A stretch of 64,000 nucleotides of DNA from Branchinecta lynchi. Its lineage: Eukaryota; Arthropoda; Branchiopoda; Anostraca; Branchinectidae. The DNA lies in contig JAKZAP010000016.1 in assembly GCA_023053575.1 (NCBI GenBank), positions 21,780,030 through 21,844,029 on the forward strand. Reading direction: 5' to 3'. Every line of letters starts with the position of its first letter. The stretch's first letter is position 1. Below the pieces are notes generated by a model, which saw only the letters and a program-made list of their open reading frames with translations, had not been told where the DNA came from and ran no database searches. A program made the position numbers and the translations under genes. Positions 11,719 to 23,084 of the stretch are shown here, piece by piece.

Positions 11719-13460
11719 AACTATTATTATTAACAAACTATTACGGGATTTTCCTATCATCAGTAATGGTACACTACAGCTTGACACTGTCTTATTTGCA
11801 TAACTGTCTGGCGAAACTCTAAGAGCAATTAAAATTCTGCATGACCCCTAGACAACAAGACCTAAGGTTTCGTACGGATCCCAAAAATGTAATATTTGAT
11901 CCAGACAATTGGGTCTTGTCTTCGCCAGATCCAAATCTTCGCCAGGCTAATCATGAGAGAAAACCAAGTTCAGATATACCCCTATAAGCCATATCTATTT
12001 TGACGGATCATGGATAACCTTGGCAAGTGCAAAGATTGGTGAAGTATCGCTAGTCTCTGGGAATAAGAATTAATGAACACAGTTATGGAAGTAGGTTGTG
12101 TTATATACACGACTGGTCCTTTAAGCTTGTAGTACGACAAATTTCCCGACCTGCAACAATGAGGATAACGGAAATATTAGTATGAAAGCAAAAACAGAAC
12201 CTTTTACTTAGCGAAGTTTCGACTAGTCACGGTTTTACTTATCGCGGAATTGACTTTCGCTGTTTTGTCGGTCACATTTTTCGCCCTGTCCCTGGTTTAG
12301 CACGGCACGGTGTAGAGAGATTGCATCGAACCCGCCGACGAAAACGGATACATCTCACCCTCATCGGAAAAGATAAGACGAAGAACTTGACATTCTGAGG
12401 TAACGGGTTTTCATCTTTCCAGATTGAAATGTGGGAGGCTAGTACATTGTAAATTCCGACCCTCTCTTGATTGGTTAAAAACAGCTTTGAAATAAAGAAT
12501 AATATGAAATGTGTTTTTAGAAGGTTTTTTATGTTTTATTCTAAAACACGCGAGTCTTCATCGTATTGGTCGGTTATGAAGCAAAACATACGAACACCAA
12601 CACGTTGGGAGAACTTATTTTGTCGTGAAAGCTGAGCCTTTTAAAAGCCGTTCGGAAACCAAATCCAAATCGTTTATTGATAAACCAACTTCGTAGCTTT
12701 CTTCGTTAGAAGATGCTAAATTACGCTGGTCATACAGTAAAAAAAATAAATAAATTACACTAGTTATTCGCTTTGTTGAAAGTGTCTGTAAAAAAGGGCA
12801 CAAACGAGTTCGTGAACCTTGAGGTTCGTCCTCTGACAGGCACTAGTTTGTTTTGCTGTCTTGTCCTGCTATTTTTCCGAGCATCAGTGGGGAGCAATGA
12901 TCGATTGTTCTCATTTGCCAATAGTTTTTTCCAAAGTTTAGTATAAGTTCTGTTCTTGGGTCGTAGAGGTTCGGTGAGCAATGTCCCTTTCGCAGTATGC
13001 TTTCAACGTAGTCAACGTTTCAATGAAGAATGGTTCAAAAACCGTATTGACAAGCTTAAAATATTTGCCAAACGACAATAAGTCGGCGTAAAAGTTGAAA
13101 ATTCCATATCTTTTTAAAATTTTATAATTATTACTTTTTCCCAAGCTTTTTCCGTGAGGTTCTTCCTGAAATTTTGGCCTACGTCTTTTATCGTTTTCAG
13201 AATTACTCTTTAGTTGCAATAAAATATATATATATAGAGTATACTTCAACTGACCCTTGCAGACTACCTAATTTTGCCCCTAAAAGAGCCAAATTGTAAT
13301 AATAAATAAGTACGTCAACTAATTGCCAAATATTCGGCTTTCTTTTGACATTAAGAATGGAACTTTATTCCCTTCCTGCGATTTCTCATTTCTATTTGAA
13401 TCTTATTTTTCTTCTGGGGTCACACTTTAGGCCCAGTTTCTGGACGGTTAGCGTAATGAA
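11719..13460. other. Unassigned stretch
   Basis: Nothing convincing as a gene. A short segment near 11880-12010 resembles the 5' part of the Helentron-like family (GGATCCCAAAAATGTAATATTTGATCCAG), probably a remnant. 'ATGGAAGTAGGTTG' near 12088 recurs near 17240 (inverted) and 35577. Small minus-strand ORFs at 12615-13249 match no family I recognise. Confidence 0.35.
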
Positions 13461-14410
13461 CAAGATAAAAGGTTCCGATGGGATCCCAAAAACTGAATAT
13501 TTGATGCAGATAATTAGGTTTTGTTTTCGCCGTATCAAAGGTTCGCCTGACTTTTTGGCCATTTTTACTTTAAAATTTAGAAACTGAGTAAGGCCAAATT
13601 ACTGATCATCTAAGAAAACCAAGTTCAGATATGGATTCAGCATGTGTGTTACCGGTTTCGGCCCAATTCCAAACGAACTACCATACTTGTCCAGAAAAAA
13701 AAAGACAGCTCAGAAACGAATTCAGCGTATCTCCTTATCCGTATAAAGAAAGTATAATCAACTTCAAGTAAAACTTTAACATATAAAAAAATCCGGTTTC
13801 AACCGGATTCCGAACGAACTATATGTCCCGGTAACAAAATATTGTCATATACAGATTACGCGTCTCTTCTTACCCTTAAATTTGTCATCTAATCAACTTC
13901 AAATAAAACTTTTGCTTTTAACAAATTTTCCGGTTTTGGCCTGATTCCGGGCGAACAAGTTGTCAGGGTAGAAAATACGTTTCACAAAGTGTTCAGCATG
14001 TCTTCTTACCCCTAAATCGAACATCTGATCAGTTTCAAATAACACTTTTACTTTTAACAGACTTTCCAGTTTTGGCCGGATTCCGGAATGATTATGTGTC
14101 CGGCGAAAAAATAGTTTTCACCATCGTGTTCAGCATGTCTTCTTACCCCATAATCGACTATCACATTATCTGTTTACAAATATTTGATTTGCCCCCTAAT
14201 TTAAACCCCCTCCCCCACCCCTAAACGTAGGGCTAGAAGTAGTCTAGAAAATGTAGTCTACGAACTCGACCTTACTCTTGACCCAAAACATCCTCACACC
14301 AAGTTTCATCAAAATTTCTCATTCCCTTCGAGAGTTACAGTGATCACAGACGGACAGACGGATAACTTTTGCGATGTCATAGGTATCCCACCACTTATGT
14401 TTTGGGATCC
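13461..14410 (+). mobile_element. Helentron-like (HINE-type) repeat, copy 1
   Basis: Starts CAAGATAAAAGGTTCCGATG, then GGGATCCCAAAAA, and ends TTTTGGGATCC before an A run. The middle is a run of degenerate units, each with 'CCGGTTTTGGCC(T/G)GATTCCGG', 'AACTA...TGTCCGG', 'TTCAGCATGTCTTCTTACCCC' and 'ATCAACTTCAAATAAAAC'. The 3' module is 'CACCAAGTTTCATCAAAAT', a (GACG/GACA)n stretch and 'GCGATGTCATAGGTATCCC'. There is no ORF. The assignment rests on A-tract insertion, subterminal inverted GGGATCCCAAAA and central tandem units, as known in Helentron-derived elements; this is inference. Confidence 0.65.
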
Positions 14411-14439
14411 AAAAAACTGCTGCTAAACTGCTGCTAATC

Positions 14440-14463
14440 GCCTGTTACCTGGTAGTAACAGGC
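14440..14463. repeat. Short perfect hairpin
   Basis: GCCTGTTAC and GTAACAGGC pair over 9 bp around a 6-base loop. It lies just downstream of the repeat copy ending at 14410. Function unknown. Confidence 0.5.
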
Positions 14464-15223
14464 TGCAGAAGAAAAAAACTGAGCAAGGCAACAACAAAGA
14501 ATCGGAAGAACGAAAGTTCGTGACTTTAATCTGATAGTCTTAATCCTATCCTTAAATGACTCTTTCTATTCATTACTGTGCATAAATATTTGTCAGGTTT
14601 GATTTTGTTCACCTGCCCGTTCAAGGTTAGTATAGACGTCAAAAATACCTAAAATAACTGAGTCACTTTCTGTAGCCGTATGCTCATGGTTTCTTTCGCT
14701 CTTAGCTGATACTTAGCATTCTCTTTCCCAAAAAACAATCATATTTCATATCCAAGAATTCTTATCGCCCTTCAGAGCACGTTTTCACCTCCCCCACTTT
14801 TCTTCGGTTTATCTTTTCATCTTTGCTTCGCACTTCATGCTCTGGTTCCTCTTTTGTTTCCGTTTTTCCTTCGTTTATCTCCAAGACTCATCTAAGCGGA
14901 AAGCAATTTTTCTATTTTCTCCTTCAGATGACTCGACCTGGTGGTCGAAATCCGACACCCCCGGAATTTTTTCTTCGTCGTTTAGCGTGTGCTGGATCTT
15001 CTTCGGTGGTCCGGTGTCCGAAACCGAATCTTGGGTCACTTTTTTTTCAGGAACGGTAGTCAAATTCCTGATAACTAGTTCGGGTGCTTACAGCCCGATA
15101 GCTTTACTACGTTTATTTCCGAAATGTTTGGGAGCAGATAAGAATTCTTGGAAAAGAAATATATAGTTTTTACTGAAAAGAGAACGGCAATGAAAGCTAT
15201 TTTTTATCATCTCGCGAAGAATG
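14464..15223. other. Unassigned, pyrimidine-rich stretch
   Basis: About 14750-15060 is C/T rich and opens overlapping ORFs on both strands; none has a recognisable domain. No gene supported. Confidence 0.35.
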
Positions 15224-15231
15224 ATTTCAAC

Positions 15232-15403
15232 TAAGGCCGTATCCAGGGGGGGGGGGCTAGGGGGTTGACCCCCCCAAAAAAAACATACAAAAATACTCAT
15301 TTTTACAGTCTTTTCCCTCTGATCTATGTCCTTTTTTACTTTTTTGTGCGACCCGCAGGCATACCCCCCCCCCCCCCGAAATAGATTCCTGGATACGGGC
15401 CTG
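15232..15403 (+). mobile_element. hAT-type MITE, family 1, copy 2
   Basis: The left end TAAGGCCGTATCCAGG (first base altered from CA) and right end CCTGGATACGGGCCTG are flanked by ATTTCAAC on both sides (15224-15231 and 15404-15411). The same 'CTTTTCCCTCTGATCTATG' core sits between G/C runs. Confidence 0.85.
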
Positions 15404-15428
15404 ATTTCAACTCAGCTAAACTTTACTA

Positions 15429-15779
15429 CACTGTCAGAAGTTTCATAACAGACAACAGAACGGTGTGCGGTTTCAACAGACACTTCGGATGTTGTCTTTT
15501 GCGTTTAAAATGTTATGCATCACAAGTGTTGCCATCAAGAACAGCCGAAAAATTGCCAGAAAGCATCAGCTGAATTTTCCGACATCATGACGTCAAACAA
15601 AAAAGTCAGTAGATGCTTTTTTGGCCGTTTTTGGCTCTTCCCAGCAATGCTTGTTCTTCATAACGTTTCATGTATAACGTTTTCCAACACAACAGATAAC
15701 ATCATAAGTGTTGTTTGTTACGCATTCTCTGTTGAAATCGCGCATCCTTCTGTTGTCTGTTGTGAAACGTCTGAAAGTG
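15429..15779. mobile_element. TA-target MITE with long imperfect inverted arms, copy 1
   Basis: Ends CACTGTCAGAAGTTTCATAA and (inverted) TTGTGAAACGTCTGAAAGTG are flanked by TA on both sides. The arms continue inward through 'CAACAGACAACAG' and 'CGGTTTCAACAG', giving an almost whole-length hairpin. Copies are at 46358-46723 and 54344-54692. The ORF read across it is an artefact. TA duplication fits Tc1/mariner-like or similar elements. Confidence 0.75.
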
Positions 15780-16005
15780 TAGTGTATCCAACCGATAGGT
15801 TAGGTTGACTGGCAGATTCATAATATTGAGAACAACACACGATCGGAATTTTTCGGCCGGATTTTCAGCCCTTTCATCATCAATCTGAACAAGTCTCAGC
15901 TTTTCCATACGAAACTGATGATGTTGCGGAAATCCAGACAGGAATTGGTCCAGGAGTTCCCGACCGTTAAGTGCATAAAACGGATACGACAGCTACGATG
16001 CGTCA
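15780..16005. other. Unassigned stretch
   Basis: No recognised gene or repeat. Confidence 0.4.
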
Positions 16006-16075
16006 GAACGTATCCGTTGTGTGCATTGTTTGAATATATGTTTCCCGGTCAACTTGGGCTCAATAAGTATTGTTT
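15976..16075 (+). repeat. Tail fragment of the hammerhead-bearing repeat
   Basis: 'CGTATCCGTTGTGTGCATTG', 'TTTGAATATATGTTTC' and 'AACTTGGGCTCAATAAGTATT' match the downstream half of the repeat units at 38120-38190 and 55930-55990. An inverted ACGGATACG at 15979 makes a small palindrome with CGTATCCGT at 16008. The ribozyme core itself is not present. Confidence 0.6.
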
Positions 16076-16731
16076 CCTCTGTTCAAGGGATATATAGAGC
16101 ACTAGGAGTTAGAGAGTGTTTTGCTGACTAATTTAGAGATATTCACATGTGACATGGTTTTGAGATAAGGCTAGGTCTTGAACAGGGTTACTGGGACCTT
16201 GTGGATGGCGGGAAAATCCTCTGAAGACCAACGGCCCTGACCTTAGGTTCATCTCTCAAAACCAATAAACAAACGTCGGGGGAGGATGCCCTAGGCAGCC
16301 TAGGGCTCAGACGCACTCTTCTCTTTCTCTCGCAATAAAATAAATGTATACTTCCAGTTTATAGAAAAGTCTTCTCTTTCAATAAGATGGTCAGTTGATG
16401 TTGTAGTTGATTACCGGAAACGAGATGATGGTGATAGCGGATCAGCATCATCCAGGTATCAAGCTAGGTCGCAATGACGATAAGATAGATACGCCACCTA
16501 ATGGCAATAAACCGAACTTAAACAAAACTGGATGGGGCCCTCTGAGCACAACAATACCCCCCCCCCCTCAATTTCCAATCATGGGGTAAAACGTACAAAC
16601 TAAACGGTTGTGTATTACCAAGTTGAACGTATACATGGCCATCTGGCTTTTTCCAAGATAATTATTATTTTATCTACGCAAATCCAATATATGTCACCTA
16701 TCCTATGAACAAGGACGAACTTTCCGATAGA
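16076..16731. other. Unassigned stretch
   Basis: Contains the palindrome CCTAGGCAGCCTAGG near 16292 and an 'AATAAAATAAATG' stretch near 16335 that could be a degraded retroelement 3' end. No gene recognised. Confidence 0.35.
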
Positions 16732-16739
16732 GTCAGTAA

Positions 16740-16905
16740 CAGGACCCGATCCAGGAATTTATTTCGGGGGGGGGGGGGGGGGGGTGCTCGTGGGTCGGAC
16801 CAAAAAGTACAAAATAAATACATGGATCAGAGGTTATTACAATTATTTTTATTATTTATTTTTGTTTTGGGGGGGGGGGATTTCCTCTCCCCCCGGATAC
16901 GGACC
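16740..16905 (-). mobile_element. hAT-type MITE, family 1, copy 3 (degenerate)
   Basis: The left end CAGGACCCGATCCAGG and right end GGATACGGACC lie between flanks that agree as TCAGTAA/TCAGTAG, a decayed duplication. Internal G runs and the inverted 'ATGGATCAGAGG' core show it is reversed relative to copies 1 and 2. Confidence 0.7.
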
Positions 16906-17226
16906 TCAGTAGCAGTGACATCTTTTCATTCTAAGGTAAAAGATGGGAATTGCTGGTGGTAATAGACGGATTAGTCAGCCGAATTTGTATTTATTTTTGT
17001 TCTTAAAAGTTCAGTAACTAAAAGTGTGATGATATTAAAATCTTATACATAAAGTCTCAAATTAACAAAAAAAAAAAAATTTAAAGTACAAGCCGCATTA
17101 GATACGGTTTGTATTACGTGAAAATGTGCTGGGTTGTCAGACAATATAGAACGGTTCTTGCTGTTTTCTGCATTCTTGCTGCATTCATGGTTCTACTGAG
17201 AAACACTTAAAGTCTTACCTATTATA

Positions 17227-17478
17227 CTATTGCAACCTACTTCCATAATCACTCCATATACTTCTAAACCCGGAGACCCCAAGTTCAGACTGTACATCTA
17301 ACCCCTCTTACAAGATCACACTGATTTTCTCACTGGCCGTGTTTTGCTACCTTCGATGTGTATCACACTGTCGACTGTTGTCTGCGAGAAGTTTTTCCAT
17401 CAGAAAAACCGGTTATGTAAATTGTTTCCCTGATTTGGCTACAAGTCAACGGGTCTCGGAAAAGGCTTAAAACAGCGA
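17227..17478 (+). repeat. Dispersed 250-bp repeat, inverted partner of 35328-35593
   Basis: Matches the reverse complement of 35328-35593 through 'GCAACCTACTTCC', 'CTTCTAAACCCGGAGACCC', 'GTGTTTTGCTACCTTCGATG', 'GGTTATG(T/C)AAATTGTTTCCC' and 'GTCAACGGGTCTCGGAAAAG'. Divergence is about 10-15 percent with indels. It has no coding capacity and clear ends are not seen; class unknown. Confidence 0.7.
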
Positions 17479-18125
17479 AAAGTGTGGGTTATTTGTTGAA
17501 AACATAGCCTAGTTTTGAAGTATTCAAATATTTTCAAATACTGCAAGTTGAAGATTAAATAGTGCGAAGGAAACCGGTATTCTGACCAATGAGGTCCCCG
17601 AAAGAATTGAGCGGCAGCCGGAACCGCCTCACAAAGAGCAAAGCACGGCAAATGCGAAATCCAGCGTCGTATTTTTAGAGTGGACATAAATGACACAGAC
17701 AGTTCGAAATCTCATAAATCAGGATGGATGGAACGACTACTTCCCGGTGAAAAATGTGTAGCCTGGCGTAGTTGTATGACGGTTGTACAAAAAAGTTGCA
17801 TGTGTTGATATACGGGTACTATCATTTAGTGTGCTCCAGACTGGGCCAATCTTAAGCAGTAGTATCCAGGAGCATCCTGTGTTGCTATAATAGCATCCAG
17901 TCTTGCTAATAGTAGAATGCAGTAACACGGTAGCCTTCACATGGAAGCATGTAGTAGCATCAGTTCGTACTGCAGGCTAATTTTTTGTACAACTTCATAC
18001 TACTATTTTGAGATAAATTTTCCTTCGGGTTAGAGTGAATAAAGTATGTAAGACGCGTCCAATAGATGAAAGTGACCTATTACTCTGTCGCTAGCCTACT
18101 GTAGAGGACTAGCTACTGTAGCCTA
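17479..18125. other. Unassigned stretch
   Basis: Contains irregular short repeats around 'GTAGTAGCATCC' or 'TAGTATCCAG' at 17860-17965. No gene recognised. Confidence 0.35.
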
Positions 18126-18133
18126 TTGTAGAC

Positions 18134-18479
18134 CAGTGGTTCCCAACCTTTTCTGTACCGCGTACCCCTAATCAAGATTGAAAAACTTTTATCCCTTTCT
18201 GAAGAATCGTTATTTCACCATTTTATACCACGTTCAGAACGTTCAAAAGACGATATTTGTTGTCATCAATGAAAGGGCACAAATGTGTCTCTGAAATTGC
18301 GTACGATGGGGTAACTGGTCTTGAGGACAATATTGATACCAAGTCAGAAGACTCAAGAAAAACGACTGAGGCGGGAAATTAAAGCTACAGATGAACTTGA
18401 TTTCCTGGACCTTCTCGTACCCTTTGTGAGGGTCTCGCGTACCGCTTTGGGTACACGTACCACTGGCTGGGAACCACTG
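18134..18479. mobile_element. hAT-type MITE with CAGTGGTTCCCAACC ends
   Basis: The left end CAGTGGTTCCCAACC and right end GGGAACCACTG are inverted. The duplication TTGTAGAC/CTGTAGAC (18126-18133 and 18480-18487) agrees at 7 of 8 positions. Subterminal 'CCGCGTACCCC' and 'TACCGCTTTGGGTACACGTACC' extend the inverted similarity. These are classic hAT (Charlie-like) termini. It is 346 bp with no transposase. Confidence 0.85.
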
Positions 18480-18489
18480 CTGTAGACCA

Positions 18490-21400
18490 ACTCTGCCGCG
18501 TCTTCACAGCTGTCTGAGTCTATCTGGTGACTGGTTCACATGTATTGTGAACCAGTGAACCAGTCTATTCGCAGAATAAATGTGTTTTTTAGCCGACTAT
18601 ATTTAAAAGATGAGTAATCTTTGTTGTGAAAAAGAAAGTACAGAAACAAAAAGAAAGAAAAACAGAACTATCCTAAAAAAGAAGACTAAAAATGGGGTGT
18701 TTTCCTTGCTCAGCGAAATGAGATTACAGGAAAGCCGATGTTCGACGGCCTTCTATGGTTCGACAGCGGCAAGTCTTTCACTAATCAGCGAGGCTAACGG
18801 TACTGAAAACTTTCAGCATTTTTCCAATGTCCCTTCACAGTCTAATCCCCTCGAGTTAGCGCCACAACTTCTGATGGATCAAAAAGTTTTGATACCCACT
18901 AATCTTATTAAAGCCCCCCTCTTCGATACAGTTAGCATCATTCTCTTAGAAAGTCAAGCGGCGTTCAGACACGCGGCATTTGTCGGAAGCCTGCGGCTTA
19001 GTCCCCATGGGAGTCAGATAGCGAACATACGTCATAGAGATTGGAAACGGATGACATAAGCGACGATGTATGAATAAATCGGCTCTTTACGCCTGGATAG
19101 CGATTTGGCCTCCCCAGGGAAAGTCATTCGGTTCGCTTTCTTAAGGACTATCAAGATGTCAAAGGTGTCGATTCGGAAGCACTGTCGCAGTTGCAATATC
19201 TAGATCCCTCACATAGCCTACAGGCCGCTAGTTTAAACTAGGTCGTCTAGGTGCCATCTAGTGGCATGATTCAGAAGTAAATAGCTGGGCGCTGTCAGAT
19301 AGCTCTCAGTAGAGACCTGAAGGGAAAGACAAGTATTTAGCAGGGGTTTAAATAAGAAATGAATCAAATAAAAACAGGAAGAGATTTCGCTGTTTCTATT
19401 TCTTTTAATGTTTTCTTTATAACTCTTACAAATACACCATATTTTCAAAAACAGACGGTGTGTCCAGGAAGTTCATTGAATGCTACCTAGCTCAGTGAAT
19501 ACTTACCGAGATACTTATAGAGAATGGTCGCGCAGGTCTGTTAAATTTGCCTGATGTTATGGTTTTGCAGAAATAACAAGTAGTCAATTTCCTTCCTATT
19601 TTCCGTCATATCAACCAACTTTTTTCTTTTTTTTTTGCCACGTAGTATCTTTTCTGTTCTTCCAGTCCAATATGAATTGGCCAGGAGACTACGCTTCCAA
19701 TTACCCTCGGTGACGCCAACGGTCTTATCAATCTTAAATTTTTGAAACGTGATCACGCGTGACCGGCCTATCTATTTCGCGTCACCTACACTTTTCCTCT
19801 ATCTCTACGTTTATTTTCTTGATTTCTTATTTTTATTGTTTTCCTTCCATTCTTTTTAATCTTTACACTTCCATCCTATCTTTACAACCTTAATAAATCC
19901 CTTCCTTTAAATTTTTCTTTTAAAACTAAAACTTAATTTTCAAATTTAAAAAATACTTATAATTCTAATCTACTAATATTAAACCCACCTCCACTCGTCT
20001 CAATGACATTCTTTACTTTGTTTTTCCTTTACTCAAGTTTAACTTTAATTTAATTTACCTTTTGAGCGGTCAAACTATAGTCTAATAACGAAAAATAGGG
20101 CAAACCACAAAAAACAAAAAAAACTAAAAACCAACTCCTTTAGTTCGGCCTGGAAATATCACAATTTCAATCGTTTTATTTAGTGAGAGCATGGAAATAC
20201 CAGGCAAGATTTTCGAGACTTGTAAGGCAAAAGTCTTTGCTACAATGCATATAATCAGCAAGCTATCCAGTCAATGATTGACGAGGGGTTACCCACTCAC
20301 CGGCAATTGGTGTACAACCTTCCTGGCCCCGGCCGGCACCAGGGGTCCGGCCATGAATGACATGACGCGTTTTTCAATCGCTTAAAAGTATGCTGCTTTA
20401 AAAATTCATATTCTAGCCCACGGTAACCGGTGCCTACACCGTCCGGGCACTGTGCAATACACCAAAATGGCGAATGGACAATCTCTCAACGATTCTTCTT
20501 CTGCCTCATGCAGTTTATGCTTCACTTGGTGCGTAATCCAGCTCATATCTTTCACGTATCAAATTCCAACATAGCTTCCATTGACAAAGTATTATTAACT
20601 ACACCCCAATAATAGTCCTATTGTCAGGCCGTATATGATCTAATAGTGCTCTATTGTGACATACTAAAAATCGAATCAAAATTTATGCGTTTAAGGAGCA
20701 CACCTCCGCCACCTTTTGTGAGGTAACCAGCGGGTCAACTACTTCTGTCCAATGCCAATTACTCCCCCACAATAGACCCACGATGGGACTCGCCAGGGGA
20801 CCCAACCTCGGGAACATTTGGGGGTATCATAATGTTACCTTGACATATACTATCCTATGTCTATGTTGATATCGTCTAGCGTGCGATACGTATCTGATCC
20901 TAGATGTGCATCAATGATGTATTAAACTGAAGAAAATGCAAAGTACCTGTCTGGCGTTCTGGCATTTATGCTGTGACAACTGACAATGGCAGGGATAGAG
21001 ATTCAGCAGAGATAAAAGGCATATAAACGTCATTTGAGTAATGTGAGGGCCCGTTTTTGAATGTGTGTGAAAAGTGTTCGATTGTTTTAAATGTCAGACC
21101 CTTCTGTCTCTGATCTCATGAATTGCAGTCCTGATTTGATATCTTCAGTCAATCGCAAATGCCCAGATGCGTATCAGGGGGAAAGTCAAGTTTTAGACTA
21201 TATACCTTTAGTGTGGTTTATGTACCTTCGCAGTAGTTAAACTATTCTTAAGTTATAGAAGTGTTGCGCGTGCCTTTCCGAGTCGCAATAATATATGTTA
21301 CTAAATTATTCATCTATATATTCTACATTTCATTTTACTTCACATACTATCGAACTATAGAAACAAAACACGTTTCTGAGAAGAGAAGAGATTCCCAGAA

Positions 21401-21640
21401 GCTGGAACTTATATTCATTATAAATATTTGTTAGCATTACACAGTAATCCCACTGAATTCGTCAAGTATTTAGGTAAACCACACACATGTAGGCAAGTAT
21501 ATTCACGGTATAAAAAAAAAATACACAAAACATATATCGACATACCTTGTATAATTACACTAGATTCGATATAAAATTTCTATGTGTCTTGTGAGAAGTT
21601 CATTTTCTAACAAACAGTTAAATGGTTATTCTTTTGACTC
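18490..21640. other. Long unassigned stretch
   Basis: A 149-codon ORF at 18610-19059 (Lys-rich start) has no recognisable domain and is not supported as a gene. 19780-20060 is a T/C-rich low-complexity strand. 20320-20350 has a small GC palindromic patch (CCGGCCGGCACC...GGTCCGGCC). I see no repeat relationship to the rest of the window. Confidence 0.35.
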
Positions 21641-21739
21641 CTTTATGCGATTTCGTCCGCTGTGAGGATGTCGCGAATTCGTGCGCAACCCATTTGAGCA
21701 CTGCAGGTTAAAACGAAAGAATATGAGAACAGCCAGCCC

Positions 21740-22790
21740 TGGTTCTTTTTATGGCACTTTTCAGCTCCGTTCAAGTGCCATATACTGATCACTTTTCTGT
21801 CTGTCGGTCTGTCTGTCAGGCCGCTCATCTCGAGTTAGGGTACTTCCAGAAGTGCTAAGACGATGGAACTTGGCAGGCATATTACGGACCCTACCACTAT
21901 CTTGGAAATAGTCACTTCCCCGATTCGACCACCGCGGGGGAGTGGAGGGGGGGGGGGAATCCAGAATAGTGACGAATTTTTTGCTTTTGAACGGAGAATC
22001 GGATCTTAATGAAACTTCATATTTGGAAAGATCTCCCATCTCAGATGTCACACTTCAGGCCCAGAATAGATCCGGTGACTTTGGGGGGAGTTGGAGGGGG
22101 GAACCGGAAATCGTGTGACATATTCAGAATAAACGGATCGGGATGAAACTTGGTTGGAAGAACAAGCACAAGCCCCAAATACATAGTTTGCAAGACCGGA
22201 TCGGATCCGAGCACTGTAGGGGAAGTTCGAGGGAGGGTTCCGAAATTCCGGCGATCCCGAGTTAAGATGCTTACGCATGTGCTAGAGCGATGAAACTTGC
22301 AGGCACCTCAGGGACTCGACAATTTTAACTTAAGAACAGTGGTTTCTCCGATTTGGCCATCGTGGCGGGAGTGGAGCGAGGGGGAATCCGGAATCTTGAG
22401 TGATGTCCAACTTCTGAACGGGTGACCTGATCCTAATGAAACTTGATATTCGGAAAGAACTCATGTCTCAGATGTCCCATTTCAAGTGCGGACACGATCT
22501 GACCAATTTGGGGGAGTCTGGGGGGGGGGGGGGCGGAAATTTGTGACACGCTTAGAGTGTAGCGATTGGGATGACACTTGGTAGGAAGAACAAACATAAG
22601 CCCTAGACACACCAGTAACAGAACCGGACCGGATTCGGGCACTCTGGGGGGAATTGGATGGTGGTCTGGAATTCCGGTAATCGCGATTTAAGGTACTTCC
22701 AGATGTGCTAGGACAACGAAACTTGGCTTGGACATTAGGACTTGACAAGATTGGATTGAAATTGTCACTTTCCAAGATCCGACCATCCCT
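21740..22790 (-). mobile_element. Internal array related to the 9165-11710 hAT-like element
   Basis: Read on the minus strand it has the same building blocks: GACAGACAGACCGACAGACAG, 'GTGCCATATA', 'TTCATCCC(A/G)ATC(C/G)', 'CCGGATC(C/T)GGTCCGG' and 'CATCTGAGA' spaced by roughly 270-300 bp, with G/C runs between units. The characteristic hAT ends are not seen here, so it is a fragment or an eroded copy. The overlapping minus-strand ORFs are repeat-derived. Confidence 0.7.
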
Positions 22791-22794
22791 TAAA

Positions 22795-23084
22795 GTATTC
22801 TCTTCACCGTAAAGTACAAAAAATGCTTTTAAGCAAAATCTACATTTTCATGATCCCCATGAGCCCATGATCGTTTTTGCCTCGTGTGTTTGCTTAGAAA
22901 TGACCTTCTAGCACCCTTAAAGTGTGCATCTTAATCGAAGAGTAAAAAAAAAAAAATACTTTTGACCAGACCATATATATTCATGGTCCTAAATGGCCTA
23001 GGATCATTTTTGTCTCAAGATAATAATTAAATATACATTTCTAGCACCTTTATGCGCATCATCACAGCCAAGTGCAAAAAAAAA
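22795..23084 (+). repeat. Dispersed repeat R-A, 5' part, interrupted by a Helentron-like insertion
   Basis: 'CATGATCCCCATGAGCCCATGAT' and 'CTAGCACCCTTAAAGTG' also occur at 35150-35230 and 35637-35710. The repeat stops in an A run at 23076-23084, where the Helentron-like copy begins, and resumes at 25005. Confidence 0.7.

Noticed and set aside
13461..14410. Large CRISPR-like array of regularly spaced units
   Set aside because: Units are long, degenerate and contiguous without unique spacers, and the DNA is clearly eukaryotic.
15960..16330. Possible gene 3' end (AATAAAATAAATG)
   Set aside because: No coding sequence upstream; the first part is a fragment of the hammerhead-type repeat.
18610..19059. 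149-codon ORF on the plus strand
   Set aside because: No recognisable domain and a Lys-rich low-complexity start. A length of this order is expected by chance in 64 kb, and no splice context or homologue in the window supports it.
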